Source: Ovoidimarina sp963698645
Lineage (GTDB): Bacteria > Pseudomonadota > Alphaproteobacteria > Rhodobacterales > Rhodobacteraceae
NCBI GenBank assembly: GCA_963698645.1
Contig: CAVORP010000006.1
Span: forward strand, 124,001 to 188,000
Direction: 5' to 3'
Length of the DNA stretch: 64,000 nt
How positions within the stretch are numbered: the first letter of the stretch is position 1; the number at the start of each line of letters is the position of its first letter. A program made the translations under genes and the position numbers. Positions 42,723 to 51,981 of this stretch are shown piece by piece. The notes beneath the pieces were generated by a model, which was not told where the DNA came from, searched no databases, and saw nothing but the letters and a program-made list of their open reading frames with translations.

Positions 42723-45167
42723 ATGAGCACCCTTCCCACAAACGCCCGCGTCGTGATCGTCGGCGGCGGCGTGATCGGCTGTTCGGTCGCCTATCACCTC
42801 GCCAAACTGGGCTGGACGGATGTGGTGCTTCTGGAACGCAAGCGGATCTCCTCGGGCACGACATGGCACGCGGCGGGGCTGATCGGGCAGTTGCGCTCGT
42901 CGGCCAACATGACACGTCTCGCGAAATACACGCAGGAACTCTATGGTTCGCTGGGCGAGGAAACCGGCGTCGAAACAGGCTTCCGCCGCTGCGGCTCGAT
43001 CTCGGCCGCGCTGACCGAAGAGCGGCGCGAAGAGATGTTCCGCTCCGCCGCCATGGCCCGCTCCTTCGGCGTCCCGGTCGAGGAACTGACCCCATCGGAG
43101 GTCAAGGAGCGCTACGAACACCTCAATATCGACGGCGTGACGGGCGGTCTCTGGCTGCCCTCCGACGGTCAGGGCGACCCCGCCAATATCGCCCAGGCAC
43201 TGGCCAAGGGCGCGCGCCAGAACGGCGCGCTGATCCGCGAGGGGGTGAAAGTCACCGCCTTCGCCCGCGCGGGCCGCCGCATCACCGGCGTCGACTGGCA
43301 GGCCGAGGATGGCGCGACGGGGCACATCGCCTGTGACATGATCGTCAACTGCGCCGGCATGTGGGGGCACGAGGTGGGCCGCATGGCCGGCATCAACGTG
43401 CCGCTCCACGCTTGCGAACATTTCTACATCGTGACCGAGGCGATCCCGGGCCTGACCACCATGCCGGTCCTGCGCATCCCCGACGAATGCGCCTATTACA
43501 AGGAGGACGCGGGCAAGATCCTTCTGGGCGCCTTCGAACCCCATGCCAAACCCTGGGGTATGGACGGCATCCCCGACAGCTTCGAATTCGACCAGTTGCC
43601 CGAGGATTTCGACCATTTCGAACCGATCCTCGAGGCCGCCTGCAACCGCATGCCGATGCTGGCCGAGGCGGGCATCCACACCTTCTTCAACGGCCCCGAA
43701 AGCTTCACCCCGGACGACGCCTATCACCTTGGCCTCGCCCCCGAGATGGACAATGTCTGGGTCGCCGCCGGGTTCAACTCCATCGGTATCCAATCGGCGG
43801 GCGGCGCGGGCATGGCGCTGGCGCAATGGATGGAGGATGGCGAGAAACCCTTCGACCTGGGCGATGTCGATATCGGCCGGATGCAGCCGTTCCAGGGCAA
43901 CAAGCACTACCTGTTCGAACGCTCCAAGGAAACGCTGGGCCTCCTCTACGCCGATCACTTCCCCTATCGCCAGAAAGCCACCGCGCGGGGCATCCGCCGC
44001 ACGCCGTTCCACGATCACCTCCTGGAACACGGCGCGGTCATGGGCGAAATCGCGGGCTGGGAACGCGCGAACTGGTACGCGGACGAAGGCCAGACCCCCG
44101 AATACCGCTACAGCTGGAAACGCCAGAACTGGTTCGACAATGCCGCCCGCGAACACCGTGCCGTGCGCGAGAATATCGGCATGTACGACATGTCCTCCTT
44201 CGGCAAGATCCGCGTCGAAGGCCCGGATGCCGAGGCATTCCTGAACCGCGTCGGCGGCGGCAACTTCTCGGTCCCGGTGGGCCGCATCGTCTATACCCAG
44301 TTCCTCAACAGCAAGGGCGGGATCGAGGCCGATGTAACCGTCACCCGCCTGTCGGAAACCGCCTATCTGGTGGTCACCCCGGCGGCCACCCGTCTGGCCG
44401 ACCAGACATGGATGGCCCGCCATGTGGGCGAGGCCCGCGTGGTGCTTACCGATGTCACCGCGGGCGAAGGCGTCCTTGCCGTGATGGGTCCCAATGCCCG
44501 CGACCTGATGGCGCGCGTCAGCCCCGCGGACCTCTCGAACGACGCCCTGCCCTTCGGCCACGCCACCGGGATCGAGATCGGCATGGGTCTCGCCCGCGCC
44601 CACCGCGTCTCCTATGTCGGCGAACTGGGGTGGGAGATCTACATCTCCTCCGACATGGCCGGCCACGTCTTCGAAACCCTCTGGGAGGCCGGACAGGACC
44701 TGGGCCTCAAACTCTGCGGCATGCACATGATGGACAGTTGCCGGATCGAAAAGGCCTTCCGCCATTTCGGCCATGACATCACCGCCGAAGATCACGTGAT
44801 CGACGCAGGCCTCGGCTTTGCGGTCAAGACCGACAAGCCCGACTTCATCGGCCGCGACGCGGTGCTGCGCCGCAAGGAGACCGGGCCCGAGGCGCGGATG
44901 GTGCAATTCCTGCTGCACGATCCCGAACCGCTCCTCTATCACAACGAACCGATCCTCAGGGACGGCCAGATCGTGGGCCACCTGTCCTCGGGCAATTACG
45001 GCCACACGCTGGGCGCCGCCGTCGGCATGGGCTATGTTCCGTGCAAGGGTGAAACCGCGGCCCAGGTTCTGGCCTCGTCCTACGAGATCGACGTGATGGG
45101 CGCCCGCGTGCCCGCCACGGCCTCGCTCAAACCGCTCTACGACCCCGCATCGGACCGGGTCCGCTAG
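42723..45167 (+). CDS. FAD-dependent dehydrogenase with GcvT folate domain (dimethylglycine/sarcosine dehydrogenase type)
   Basis: 814 residues, intact. The N-terminal FAD domain has VVIVGGGVIGCSVAYHLA and SGTTWHAAGLIGQL; His49 in TTWHAAG is the likely site of covalent flavin attachment. An FAO-M-type middle domain precedes the C-terminal aminomethyltransferase (GCV_T) domain, which starts near residue 470 (VRENIGMYDMSSFGKIRVEG) and runs through LGWEIYIS and GHLSSGNYGHTLG. Such enzymes oxidise N-methyl groups and pass formaldehyde-level carbon to tetrahydrofolate. The tpa gene follows 139 bases later, so an N-methylated taurine or similar substrate is possible (inference). Confidence 0.9.
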   Translation: MSTLPTNARVVIVGGGVIGCSVAYHLAKLGWTDVVLLERKRISSGTTWHAAGLIGQLRSSANMTRLAKYTQELYGSLGEETGVETGFRRCGSISAALTEERREEMFRSAAMARSFGVPVEELTPSEVKERYEHLNIDGVTGGLWLPSDGQGDPANIAQALAKGARQNGALIREGVKVTAFARAGRRITGVDWQAEDGATGHIACDMIVNCAGMWGHEVGRMAGINVPLHACEHFYIVTEAIPGLTTMPVLRIPDECAYYKEDAGKILLGAFEPHAKPWGMDGIPDSFEFDQLPEDFDHFEPILEAACNRMPMLAEAGIHTFFNGPESFTPDDAYHLGLAPEMDNVWVAAGFNSIGIQSAGGAGMALAQWMEDGEKPFDLGDVDIGRMQPFQGNKHYLFERSKETLGLLYADHFPYRQKATARGIRRTPFHDHLLEHGAVMGEIAGWERANWYADEGQTPEYRYSWKRQNWFDNAAREHRAVRENIGMYDMSSFGKIRVEGPDAEAFLNRVGGGNFSVPVGRIVYTQFLNSKGGIEADVTVTRLSETAYLVVTPAATRLADQTWMARHVGEARVVLTDVTAGEGVLAVMGPNARDLMARVSPADLSNDALPFGHATGIEIGMGLARAHRVSYVGELGWEIYISSDMAGHVFETLWEAGQDLGLKLCGMHMMDSCRIEKAFRHFGHDITAEDHVIDAGLGFAVKTDKPDFIGRDAVLRRKETGPEARMVQFLLHDPEPLLYHNEPILRDGQIVGHLSSGNYGHTLGAAVGMGYVPCKGETAAQVLASSYEIDVMGARVPATASLKPLYDPASDRVR

Positions 45168-45306
45168 GCGCGACTGGCGCTAAGCCACGAAACGCTCTGG
45201 CCCTATCCGACGGGCCCGAAACCTGATTTCTACATTGCGATGGGACACGCCACGCGCGTAGACTTTGCGCATCGTCACGTCCAGAACCCCAAGGCGGAGA
45301 AAACCG

Positions 45307-46689
45307 ATGGATGGCAACCTCACCGAAAACGACCTGTCCGGCGTCGTCGCCGCCGACAAGGCCCATGTCTGGCATCACCTGATCCAGCACAAGCCGTTCG
45401 AGACCACCGACCCCCGGATCATCATCGAGGGCAAGGGCATGCGGGTCTGGGACCAGAAGGGCAAGGAACATCTCGACGCCGTCTCGGGCGGGGTCTGGAC
45501 CGTGAACGTGGGCTATGGCCGCGAAAGCATCGCCGATGCGGTGCGCGACCAACTGGTCAAGCTGAACTATTTCGCCGGTGCCGCGGGCTCGATCCCCGGC
45601 GCGCTCTTCGCCGAGCGTCTGATCGAAAAGATGCCGGGAATGAGCCGTGTCTACTACACGAACTCCGGCTCGGAAGCCAATGAAAAGGCGTTTAAAATCG
45701 TCCGCCAGATCGCACACAAGAAATATGGCGGCGAAAAGCACAAGATCCTCTACCGCGAGCGCGATTATCACGGCACCACGATCACCGCACTCTCTGCCGG
45801 CGGCCAGCCCGAGCGCAACGCGCTCTACGGCCCCTTCACCCCCGGCTTCGTCGAGGTGCCCCATTGCCTCGAATACCGCAGCCAGTGGGGCGAGGTTCCC
45901 GATTACGGCCTCCGCGCCGCCAATGCGATCGAAGAGGTCATCCTGCGCGAGGGCCCCGACACCGTGGGCGCGCTCTGCCTCGAGCCGGTGACCGCCGGCG
46001 GCGGCGTCATCCCGCCCCCCGAGGGCTATTGGGACCGGGTGCAGGAAATCTGCAAGAAATACGATATCCTGCTCCATATCGACGAGGTCGTCTGCGGTCT
46101 GGGCCGTACCGGCACATGGTTCGGCTACCAGAACTACGGCGTCCAGCCCGACATGGTGACCATGGCCAAGGGCGTGGCCTCCGGCTATGCCGCCATCGCC
46201 TGTCTGGTGACGACCGAGGCCGTGTTCGATATGTTCAAGTCGGACGCCACCGATCCGCTCGACCATTTCCGCGACATCTCGACCTTCGGCGGCTGCACGG
46301 CAGGCCCGGCGGCGGCGCTCGAGAACATGCGGATCATCGAGGACGAGGGGCTTCTGGAAAACACCGTGGCCATGGGCGCCTACCTGATGGAGCGGCTCGA
46401 GGGGCTGAAGGACAAGCATGCCGTCGTGGGCGATGTGCGCGGCAAGGGTCTGTTCTGCGGCGCCGAACTGGTCATGGACCGGGCGACCAAGGAACCGGCG
46501 CCGGAAAAGATGGTTCAGGCCGTTGTTGCCGATTGCATGGCGGCGGGCGTGATCATCGGCGCGACCAACCGCTCCCTGCCCGGCTTCAACAACACGCTCT
46601 GCCTCAGCCCGGCGCTGATCGTGACCCGGGATGATATCGACGAGATCGTCGATGCGATCGACAACGCCCTCGCACGGGTGTTCGGCTGA
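45307..46689 (+). CDS. tpa: Taurine--pyruvate aminotransferase
   Basis: 460 residues of the class III PLP aminotransferase family. It begins MDGNLTENDLSGVVAADKAH, which resembles characterised roseobacter Tpa closely; a longer upstream reading lacks homology. Visible are the PLP phosphate site NSGSEANEKAFK, YHGTTITALSAGGQ, the active-site aspartate region LLHIDEVVCGLGRTG and the Schiff-base lysine in VTMAKGVASGYA. It converts taurine plus pyruvate to sulfoacetaldehyde and alanine. No xsc, pta or tauABC genes lie beside it here, so the rest of the taurine pathway must be elsewhere. Confidence 0.88.
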   Translation: MDGNLTENDLSGVVAADKAHVWHHLIQHKPFETTDPRIIIEGKGMRVWDQKGKEHLDAVSGGVWTVNVGYGRESIADAVRDQLVKLNYFAGAAGSIPGALFAERLIEKMPGMSRVYYTNSGSEANEKAFKIVRQIAHKKYGGEKHKILYRERDYHGTTITALSAGGQPERNALYGPFTPGFVEVPHCLEYRSQWGEVPDYGLRAANAIEEVILREGPDTVGALCLEPVTAGGGVIPPPEGYWDRVQEICKKYDILLHIDEVVCGLGRTGTWFGYQNYGVQPDMVTMAKGVASGYAAIACLVTTEAVFDMFKSDATDPLDHFRDISTFGGCTAGPAAALENMRIIEDEGLLENTVAMGAYLMERLEGLKDKHAVVGDVRGKGLFCGAELVMDRATKEPAPEKMVQAVVADCMAAGVIIGATNRSLPGFNNTLCLSPALIVTRDDIDEIVDAIDNALARVFG

Positions 46690-46696
46690 TCCATTA

Positions 46697-46735
46697 ACCG
46701 CGCGTCAGGCTGTGTTAACAGAGCCGGCGCGCGGT
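46697..46735 (+). terminator. Branched inverted repeat after tpa
   Basis: ACCGCGCG (46697-46704) pairs with CGCGCGGT (46728-46735), and inside it GGCT (46708-46711) pairs with AGCC (46722-46725). It begins eight bases after the tpa stop, in the convergent gap before the DUF3179 gene. A likely transcription terminator for tpa, though no T-run follows. Confidence 0.5.
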
Positions 46736-46765
46736 CGCCCCTTGGCCCCTGGGATTGCGGAAATT

Positions 46766-46797
46766 CATGCGCATGGAATGTGCATGCCATGCGCATG
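46766..46797. repeat. Two copies of the palindrome CATGCGCATG, 22 bases apart
   Basis: CATGCGCATG at 46766-46775 and again at 46788-46797; each copy is a perfect 10-bp palindrome. The start-to-start distance of 22 bases is about two helical turns. They lie between the ends of two convergent genes, where promoters are not expected. The surrounding bases (TTC before the first, GAA after the second) extend the overall symmetry. Confidence 0.6.
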
Positions 46798-46828
46798 AAA
46801 TACACATGCTGCGCACTCTGGCCAAAGG

Positions 46829-47803
46829 TTAACGCGCGATCATCCAGATGCCGTCGGGCCAGAAGGCGTGAAACGCGAAGGCGAACAGCACGTCATGGGG
46901 CAGATCGCGGCCCTCGGCGTCGCGCACGCGGATCGTGCCCACGTCGCGCCCGGCATTGATTTCCGCACTGTCCAGCGCCGAAGCCTGCCCCGATGCCCAT
47001 GTCAGCGTCACCCCCGCTTCGGTCAGTTCCACCTCTTCCCGCAGCCGCTCCACCGGCCATGCGCGGTCGCCCACACGCACCACGCGGGCCAGCGCCGGAA
47101 TCCCGTGGGGCGGCATTTCTCCGTTATACAAGAACGGCTTATGGGAACTATCGTAACTGGTATAGGGGTTCGCACCATAGCGCCGCGGCCAGCTTGGCTG
47201 GTCCATCACCGCGCCGTCCGGGATTGCGGTCGCGGAACTCGGCCCAGCTTTCCATCCACGTGGGCATCTGGGTCAGTTGCACGCCGGTCATCTCGCCCAC
47301 GATCCCCTCGCCCAGCGCCTGCTGCCACCAGCTCTGGGTTTCGCGGTCATACATCACCATGTCCGAGTTTCTGCAGCTTCCCGGACACGCCAAAACTCAG
47401 CACCCGCCCGTTAACGCGCCGGTCGAAGGTCAGCCCGGAATTGCACAGGGGACAGAACGTCACCGCCACCGGAATCCCCCCGATCTCGTCGTTCACGATC
47501 TCATGCCAGGTGAGATAGCGGATCGGGTAAGCCCTTGGAATCTCGCCCTCGATCTCGACCGTGATCACCGGCTCGCGGTCACCGATCCGGGTCTCGTCCG
47601 ACCGCCGCGATGAAATTCGGCCCGTCGATCGCGGGGATGCCGTCCTTGGGCGGCCCGCCCGACAGGATCTCGACCCAGTTTTCCACACTCGTCGTCCCGA
47701 AATCCGTCTCCGGCCACTCGTGTTTCCAGAACTCGGGCGACGCCACGGCCCCCGTGGCAAGGCAGGACAGGGCAAGCGCCGCAAGAAGGGGTTTGATCCG
47801 CAT
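46829..47803 (-). pseudogene. DUF3179 domain-containing secreted protein, three frame changes
   Basis: About 320 residues reassembled from four frame pieces with switches near 47600, 47368 and 47212. The N-terminus is a signal peptide (MRIKPLLAALALSCLATGAVA). The DUF3179 core includes RAYPIRYLTWHEIVNDEIGG, PVAVTFCPLCNSG with the CxxC pair, and the later YDRETQSWWQQALGEG. Function of the family is unknown; the CxxC could bind metal or be redox active. It is convergent with tpa. Each piece is well conserved, so the breaks may be errors. Confidence 0.8.
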
Positions 47804-47911
47804 GGCAGGTCTCCTCGAGAGGTGACCGAGACTGACAGAGCGCCGGCCCCGGGCCTAGCCCCCCTCACGCGAGCGTGACGGGACGTGCGCTGCGGGCGGG
47901 GCCGGCACATC

Positions 47912-47937
47912 GAAAAGGGGCGCCCAGCGGGGCGCCC
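47912..47937 (-). terminator. Intrinsic terminator after the cyclophilin operon
   Basis: An 8-bp stem GGGCGCCC/GGGCGCCC (47918-47925 and 47930-47937) with a four-base loop is followed on the minus strand by CTTTT (47913-47917). It lies 30 bases past the ppiA-like stop and is well placed to end that transcript. Confidence 0.65.
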
Positions 47938-47966
47938 TGTTAACCAAATTCTGGATGAATGCCGTT

Positions 47967-48595
47967 TATTGCTCGATCACGCGCACATCGGTCATCACAT
48001 CCGGCGCCTCGACCACCACTCCGTTCTGTCCCTGGTCGCCGCGTTTGATGGCATCGACGCACGTCCATGCCCGTCGATCACCCGGCCCACCACGGTGTAC
48101 TGGCCGTTCAGCGAGGGCGCGGGACCGAACATGATGAAGAACTGGCTGTTGGCCGAATTGGGGTTCGCCGACCGTGCCATGCCGACGATGCCGCGTTCAT
48201 AGGGCGATATCGGAAAACTCGGCGGCGAGTTGACCCAGCTCCGACCCGCCGCGCCCGGCCATGCGCAGATCGCCATCGACGCGGCCGAACTCGGTATCGC
48301 CCGTCTGCGCCATGAACCCGTCGATCACCCGGTGAAACACCACGTTGTCATAGGCGTCCATCCGCGCAAGCGCCGTGATCTGCGCCACGTGCAGGGGGGC
48401 GACCTCGGGCAGGAGATCGATGACGATCGTCCCGTTCGCCTCGCCCGCCACGTCGATCTCGAGGTTCGGCCCCGGCCCGTCCGCGACAGGCGTCTGCGCA
48501 TCCGCGGCCCCGGGCAGGGTCGAGAGGTAGTAGCCCCCCATCACCGCAAGCCCCGCGCCGAACAGGGCGCCGAAGATCAGCCGGTCACGCGACAT
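47967..48595 (-). CDS. Cyclophilin-type peptidyl-prolyl isomerase with N-terminal anchor (two frame changes)
   Basis: About 209 residues. The N-terminus MSRDRLIFGALFGAGLAVMGGYYL is a signal or membrane anchor, then a cyclophilin domain (TIVIDLLPEVAPLHVAQ, AYDNVVFHRVIDGFMAQTGD, NPNSANSQFFIMF, NGQYTVVGRVIDG). Frame switches lie near 48215 and 48055; the final frame ends VMTDVRVIEQ with TAA at 47967-47969. Its start overlaps the stop of the cytoplasmic cyclophilin gene, so this is the extracytoplasmic partner of a two-gene operon that isomerises proline bonds in exported proteins. Confidence 0.87.
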
Positions 48596-49094
48596 CGGCG
48601 GCCACCTTGACCGACAGCATGCGGTCGGGGTTCATCGGCGGCTCGCCCCGCGCGATCGCGTCCACATGCTCCATCCCGGAAATCACCCGGCCATAGACCG
48701 TGTACTGACCGTTCAGAAAGTCGTTGTCCTTGAAATTGATGAAGAATTGGCTGTTGGCCGAATTCGGGTTCTGGCTTCGCGCCGCCCCCAGCGTGCCCCG
48801 CGCATGGGGCAGTTTCGAGAATTCGGCGGGCAGGTCCGGAAGGTCCGATCCCCCGGTCCCGGCCCGGCCGATGTTGAAACCGTTCTCGAAATTGCCGTGC
48901 GCCACGTCGCCGGTCTGGGCCATGAACCCGTCGATCACCCGGTGGAACACCACGTTGTCATAAGCGCCCGACCGCGCCAGTTCCTTCATCCGCGCGGTAT
49001 GCGCCGGCGCCACGTCGGCCAGAAGCTCGATCGTGACAGTGCCATCCTTCAGTTCCATCAGGATGGTGTTTTCGGGGTCTTTGATTTCGGCCAT
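48585..49094 (-). CDS. ppiB: Cytoplasmic cyclophilin-type peptidyl-prolyl isomerase
   Basis: 169 residues from ATG 49092-49094, starting MAEIKDPENTILMELKDGTV. The cyclophilin signatures VVFHRVIDGFMAQTGD, SANSQFFINFKDNDFLNGQY and TVYGRVISGMEHVDAI are intact. No signal peptide. A much longer open frame upstream is antisense to pgk and not used. First of two cyclophilin genes; its stop overlaps the next start by 11 bases. It faces pgk across a 160-bp divergent region. Confidence 0.92.
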   Translation of the reverse strand: MAEIKDPENTILMELKDGTVTIELLADVAPAHTARMKELARSGAYDNVVFHRVIDGFMAQTGDVAHGNFENGFNIGRAGTGGSDLPDLPAEFSKLPHARGTLGAARSQNPNSANSQFFINFKDNDFLNGQYTVYGRVISGMEHVDAIARGEPPMNPDRMLSVKVAADVA

Positions 49095-49197
49095 GGGGTC
49101 CTCCGGTGATGTCTTTGATGTCTTTTCGCGCGCGACCCTAGGGGCTGTCGGGCGGAAGGAAAAGCCGAAACACCGCCCTTGCCGGTTGACGTCCCTG

Positions 49198-49226
49198 TTG
49201 ACGGCGGTGCCTTGCTCAGGTGTTAA
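49198..49226 (+). promoter_or_regulatory. Candidate pgk promoter with a doubled TTGACG
   Basis: TTGACG occurs at 49186-49191 and 49198-49203. The second copy is 17 bases from TGTTAA (49221-49226), a loose -10 match, and about 54 bases before the pgk start. The 12-base spacing of the two copies could also form a regulator site. Confidence 0.35.
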
Positions 49227-49256
49227 GGTCGCAAACCGCAACGGGGAGAGATCGGC

Positions 49257-50436
49257 ATGGCCTGGAAAACGCTGGATGACATCGATCTGCAGGGCAGGAT
49301 CGTCCTGACACGCGTGGATATCAACGTCCCCGTCGAGGATGGCCACGTCACCGACGCCACCCGGATCGAGCGGATCGTGCCGACGATCCGGGATATCCTC
49401 TCGAAGGGCGGCCTGCCGGTTCTGCTGGCGCATTTCGGGCGGCCCAAGGGCAAGGTCGTCCCCGAGATGAGCCTGCGCGTCACCCTTCCCGCGCTGGAGG
49501 CCGCCCTTGGCCAAAAGGTGACCTTTGTCGAACGCCCCGACCGCGCGACGCTCGAGGCGATGCCCGAAGGCTCTGTGGTTCTGGTGGAAAACACCCGCTT
49601 TTCGGCCATGGAAGAGGCCAACGACCCGAAGATGGCACAGTTTCTGGCCTCGCTGGGGGATGTGTTCTGCAATGATGCCTTCTCTGCCGCGCATCGCGCC
49701 CATGCCTCGACCGAGGGCGTGGCGCATCTTCTTCCCTCCTGCGCAGGCCGGTTGATGGAGGCCGAACTGCAAGGCGCTGGAAGCCGCACTTGGCGCGCCG
49801 CAGCGCCCGGTCGTGGCTGTGGTGGGCGGGGCCAAGGTCTCCACCAAGCTCGATCTTCTGTCGAACCTCCTGCGGAAGGTCGACATGCTGGTGATCGGCG
49901 GCGGCATGGCCAACACATTCCTTGCCGCGCAAGGGATCGACGTGGGCAAATCCCTTGCCGAACATGACCTGGCCGATACCGCGCGCAAGATCATGGCGGC
50001 CGCGGACGAGGCCGCCTGCGAGATCATCCTGCCGGTCGACGTGGTGGTGGCGCGCGCGTTCAAGGCGGGCGCACCGCACGAGGTTCTGCCCGCCGATGCC
50101 TGCCCGCCCGATGCGATGATCCTTGACGCGGGCCCCGCCAGCGTCGCGCGGATTTGCGAGGCGTTTCGCGCCGCGAAAACTCTGATCTGGAACGGCCCGC
50201 TTGGCGCATTCGAGATCGCGCCCTTCGATGCCGCCACCAATGCCGCCGCCGCCGAGGCCGCGCGGCTGACCGATGCGGGCAAGCTGATCTCGGTCGCGGG
50301 CGGCGGCGATACGGTCGCGGCGCTCAACAAGGCCGGGGCGGCGGCGCATTTCACCTATGTCTCGACTGCGGGTGGGGCGTTTCTGGAATGGATGGAGGGC
50401 AAAACCCTTCCGGGGGTCGCGGCACTTGGGGGCTGA
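49257..50436 (+). CDS. pgk: Phosphoglycerate kinase (one frame change)
   Basis: About 393 residues. The first frame has TLDDIDLQGRIVLTRVDINV, LLAHFGRPKGKVVPE and VVLVENTRFSAMEEANDP; a frame change near 49775 leads to RPVVAVVGGAKVSTKLDLL, IGGGMANTFLAAQG, TLIWNGPLGAFE and the nucleotide-binding SVAGGGDTVAALNKAG. It catalyses 3-phosphoglycerate/1,3-bisphosphoglycerate interconversion in glycolysis and gluconeogenesis. As an essential enzyme it is unlikely to be truly broken, so this frame change is good evidence for a sequence error. Confidence 0.93.
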
Positions 50437-50538
50437 CTGTTAGCGCCCCCATGATTGCAACGGCGTCCTGCCTCCCCTAGAACACTTCGGAACAACGTTA
50501 ACGGGCCCCGGAACGGGACGAACGAGGGATTGACACAG

Positions 50539-51429
50539 ATGGATCGGATCCAGGCGGAACAGGTCACCAACGGCAAGGGCTTCATCGCCGCGTTGGACCA
50601 GAGCGGCGGATCGACGCCCAAGGCGCTGAAACTCTACGGCATCGAGGAAAGCGCCTATTCGAGCGAAGCCGAGATGTTCGATCTGATCCACGAGATGCGG
50701 ACCCGGATCATCAAATCGCCCGCCTTCACCGGCGACAAGATCGTGGGCGCGATCCTGTTCGAGATGACGATGGACCGCGAGATCGACGGCATCCCCTCGG
50801 CCCGGTACCTTTGGGAAAAGCGCCGCGTCGTGCCGTTTCTGAAGGTCGACAAGGGGCTGGAAGAGGCCGCCGACGGCGTGAAGCTGATGAAACCGATGCC
50901 GGATCTCGACACGCTTCTGGATCGGGCCGTTGCCCATGGCGTGTTCGGCACCAAGATGCGGTCGGTGATCGACGCGGCCTCGGAGACCGGGATCGCGGCG
51001 AACGTGGCGCAGCAGTTCGAGGTCGGCCGTCAGATCCTTGCCAAGGGGCTTGTGCCGATCATCGAACCGGAAGTGACGATCTCGATCGCCGACAAGGCCG
51101 AGGCCGAAGATATCCTGCTGGATCAGCTGACCCGGCATCTTGACGGGATGCCTGCGGATCAGAAGGTGATGCTGAAACTGACGCTGCCCGACATGGCGAA
51201 CCGCTATGCCTCGCTGGTGGATCATCCGCGCGTCATGCGGGTGGTGGCGCTGTCGGGCGGCTATTCGCGCGACGAGGCGAATGCGAAGTTGGCGCAGAAC
51301 CGTGGCGTGATCGCAAGCTTCTCGCGCGCCCTGACCGAGGGGCTCTCGGCGAACCAGAGCGATGCCGAATTCGACGCGACGCTTGCGGCCACGATCGACA
51401 GCATCTACGAGGCCTCGATCGCGGGCTGA
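50539..51429 (+). CDS. fba: Class I fructose-bisphosphate aldolase
   Basis: 296 residues from ATG 50539. The class I pattern includes GFIAALDQSGGSTPKAL at the N-terminus and RRVVPFLKVDKGLEEAADGV, where a lysine forms the Schiff base with dihydroxyacetone phosphate, and LVPIIEPEV. It cleaves fructose-1,6-bisphosphate to triose phosphates. Located 102 bases after pgk on the same strand, so the two glycolytic genes may share a transcript. Confidence 0.9.
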   Translation: MDRIQAEQVTNGKGFIAALDQSGGSTPKALKLYGIEESAYSSEAEMFDLIHEMRTRIIKSPAFTGDKIVGAILFEMTMDREIDGIPSARYLWEKRRVVPFLKVDKGLEEAADGVKLMKPMPDLDTLLDRAVAHGVFGTKMRSVIDAASETGIAANVAQQFEVGRQILAKGLVPIIEPEVTISIADKAEAEDILLDQLTRHLDGMPADQKVMLKLTLPDMANRYASLVDHPRVMRVVALSGGYSRDEANAKLAQNRGVIASFSRALTEGLSANQSDAEFDATLAATIDSIYEASIAG

Positions 51430-51540
51430 GCCATTGGCGATGTTTCGCCCTTTCCTGTCCAAGGGGGATTCCCTTTGGCAAATCGATATGACATGATTCG
51501 CCAGACGACCCGCCCGACAGAGGTGGGCAAGAGGCAGAGC

Positions 51541-51843
51541 ATGACCGAGTTTCCAAGTCGCAGCGCATTGGGCGATGTGATCTATCTTACCCTGATGTGC
51601 CTGGCGGCGATGTATTTCACATTCGCCAGCGTTCAGGGGGATTACGGTCTGTTCCAGCGCGTCCAGATCGATGCACAGCGCACAGCGCTTGCCGAGAAGA
51701 AGGCGGCTCTCGAGGCCGAGGTCGAAGCTCTGGAAAACAAGACCCGGCGGCTGTCGGATGCGTTCCTCGATCTCGAACTTCTCGACCAGCAGGCCCGAGA
51801 GGTTCTGGGCATGGTGCGCCCCGACGAGCTGGTTCTGCGCTAA
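51541..51843 (+). CDS. ftsB: Septum formation initiator, FtsB/DivIC family
   Basis: 100 residues from ATG 51541: a short cytoplasmic start, one membrane helix (VIYLTLMCLAAMYFTFASVQ) and a coiled coil (RTALAEKKAALEAEVEALENK) ending in the family motif ARELLG-like AREVLGMVRPDELVL. It belongs to the FtsQLB divisome subcomplex in the inner membrane. Position just before pdhA is usual in alphaproteobacteria. Confidence 0.88.
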   Translation: MTEFPSRSALGDVIYLTLMCLAAMYFTFASVQGDYGLFQRVQIDAQRTALAEKKAALEAEVEALENKTRRLSDAFLDLELLDQQAREVLGMVRPDELVLR

Positions 51844-51936
51844 CCGCGCCCCATTGCATCTCCTGCAACCCGGCTTTGCGCTCCACGGTGCCCTGCGCGG
51901 CAAATTTCCGCTGTGTTTTTCCTTCGCATCGTGTAG

Positions 51937-51956
51937 ATAGTTTAGCACTGAACTAT
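51937..51956. promoter_or_regulatory. Inverted repeat ATAGTT-N8-AACTAT upstream of pdhA
   Basis: ATAGTT (51937-51942) and AACTAT (51951-51956) form a perfect 6-bp inverted repeat in the 138-bp gap before pdhA, 26 bases from the start codon. The AT-rich core resembles a regulator binding site and probably overlaps the pdh promoter. Regulator unknown. Confidence 0.35.
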
Positions 51957-51981
51957 TCTGCTCAGAGGGAGGCGCGCCGGC

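Noticed and set aside
42648..45005. A 785-codon minus-strand frame
   Set aside because: It mirrors the FAD/GcvT gene, which has clear motifs on the plus strand.
49095..50354. A long upstream extension of the ppiB frame
   Set aside because: It is antisense to pgk; cyclophilin homology starts at the ATG at 49094.
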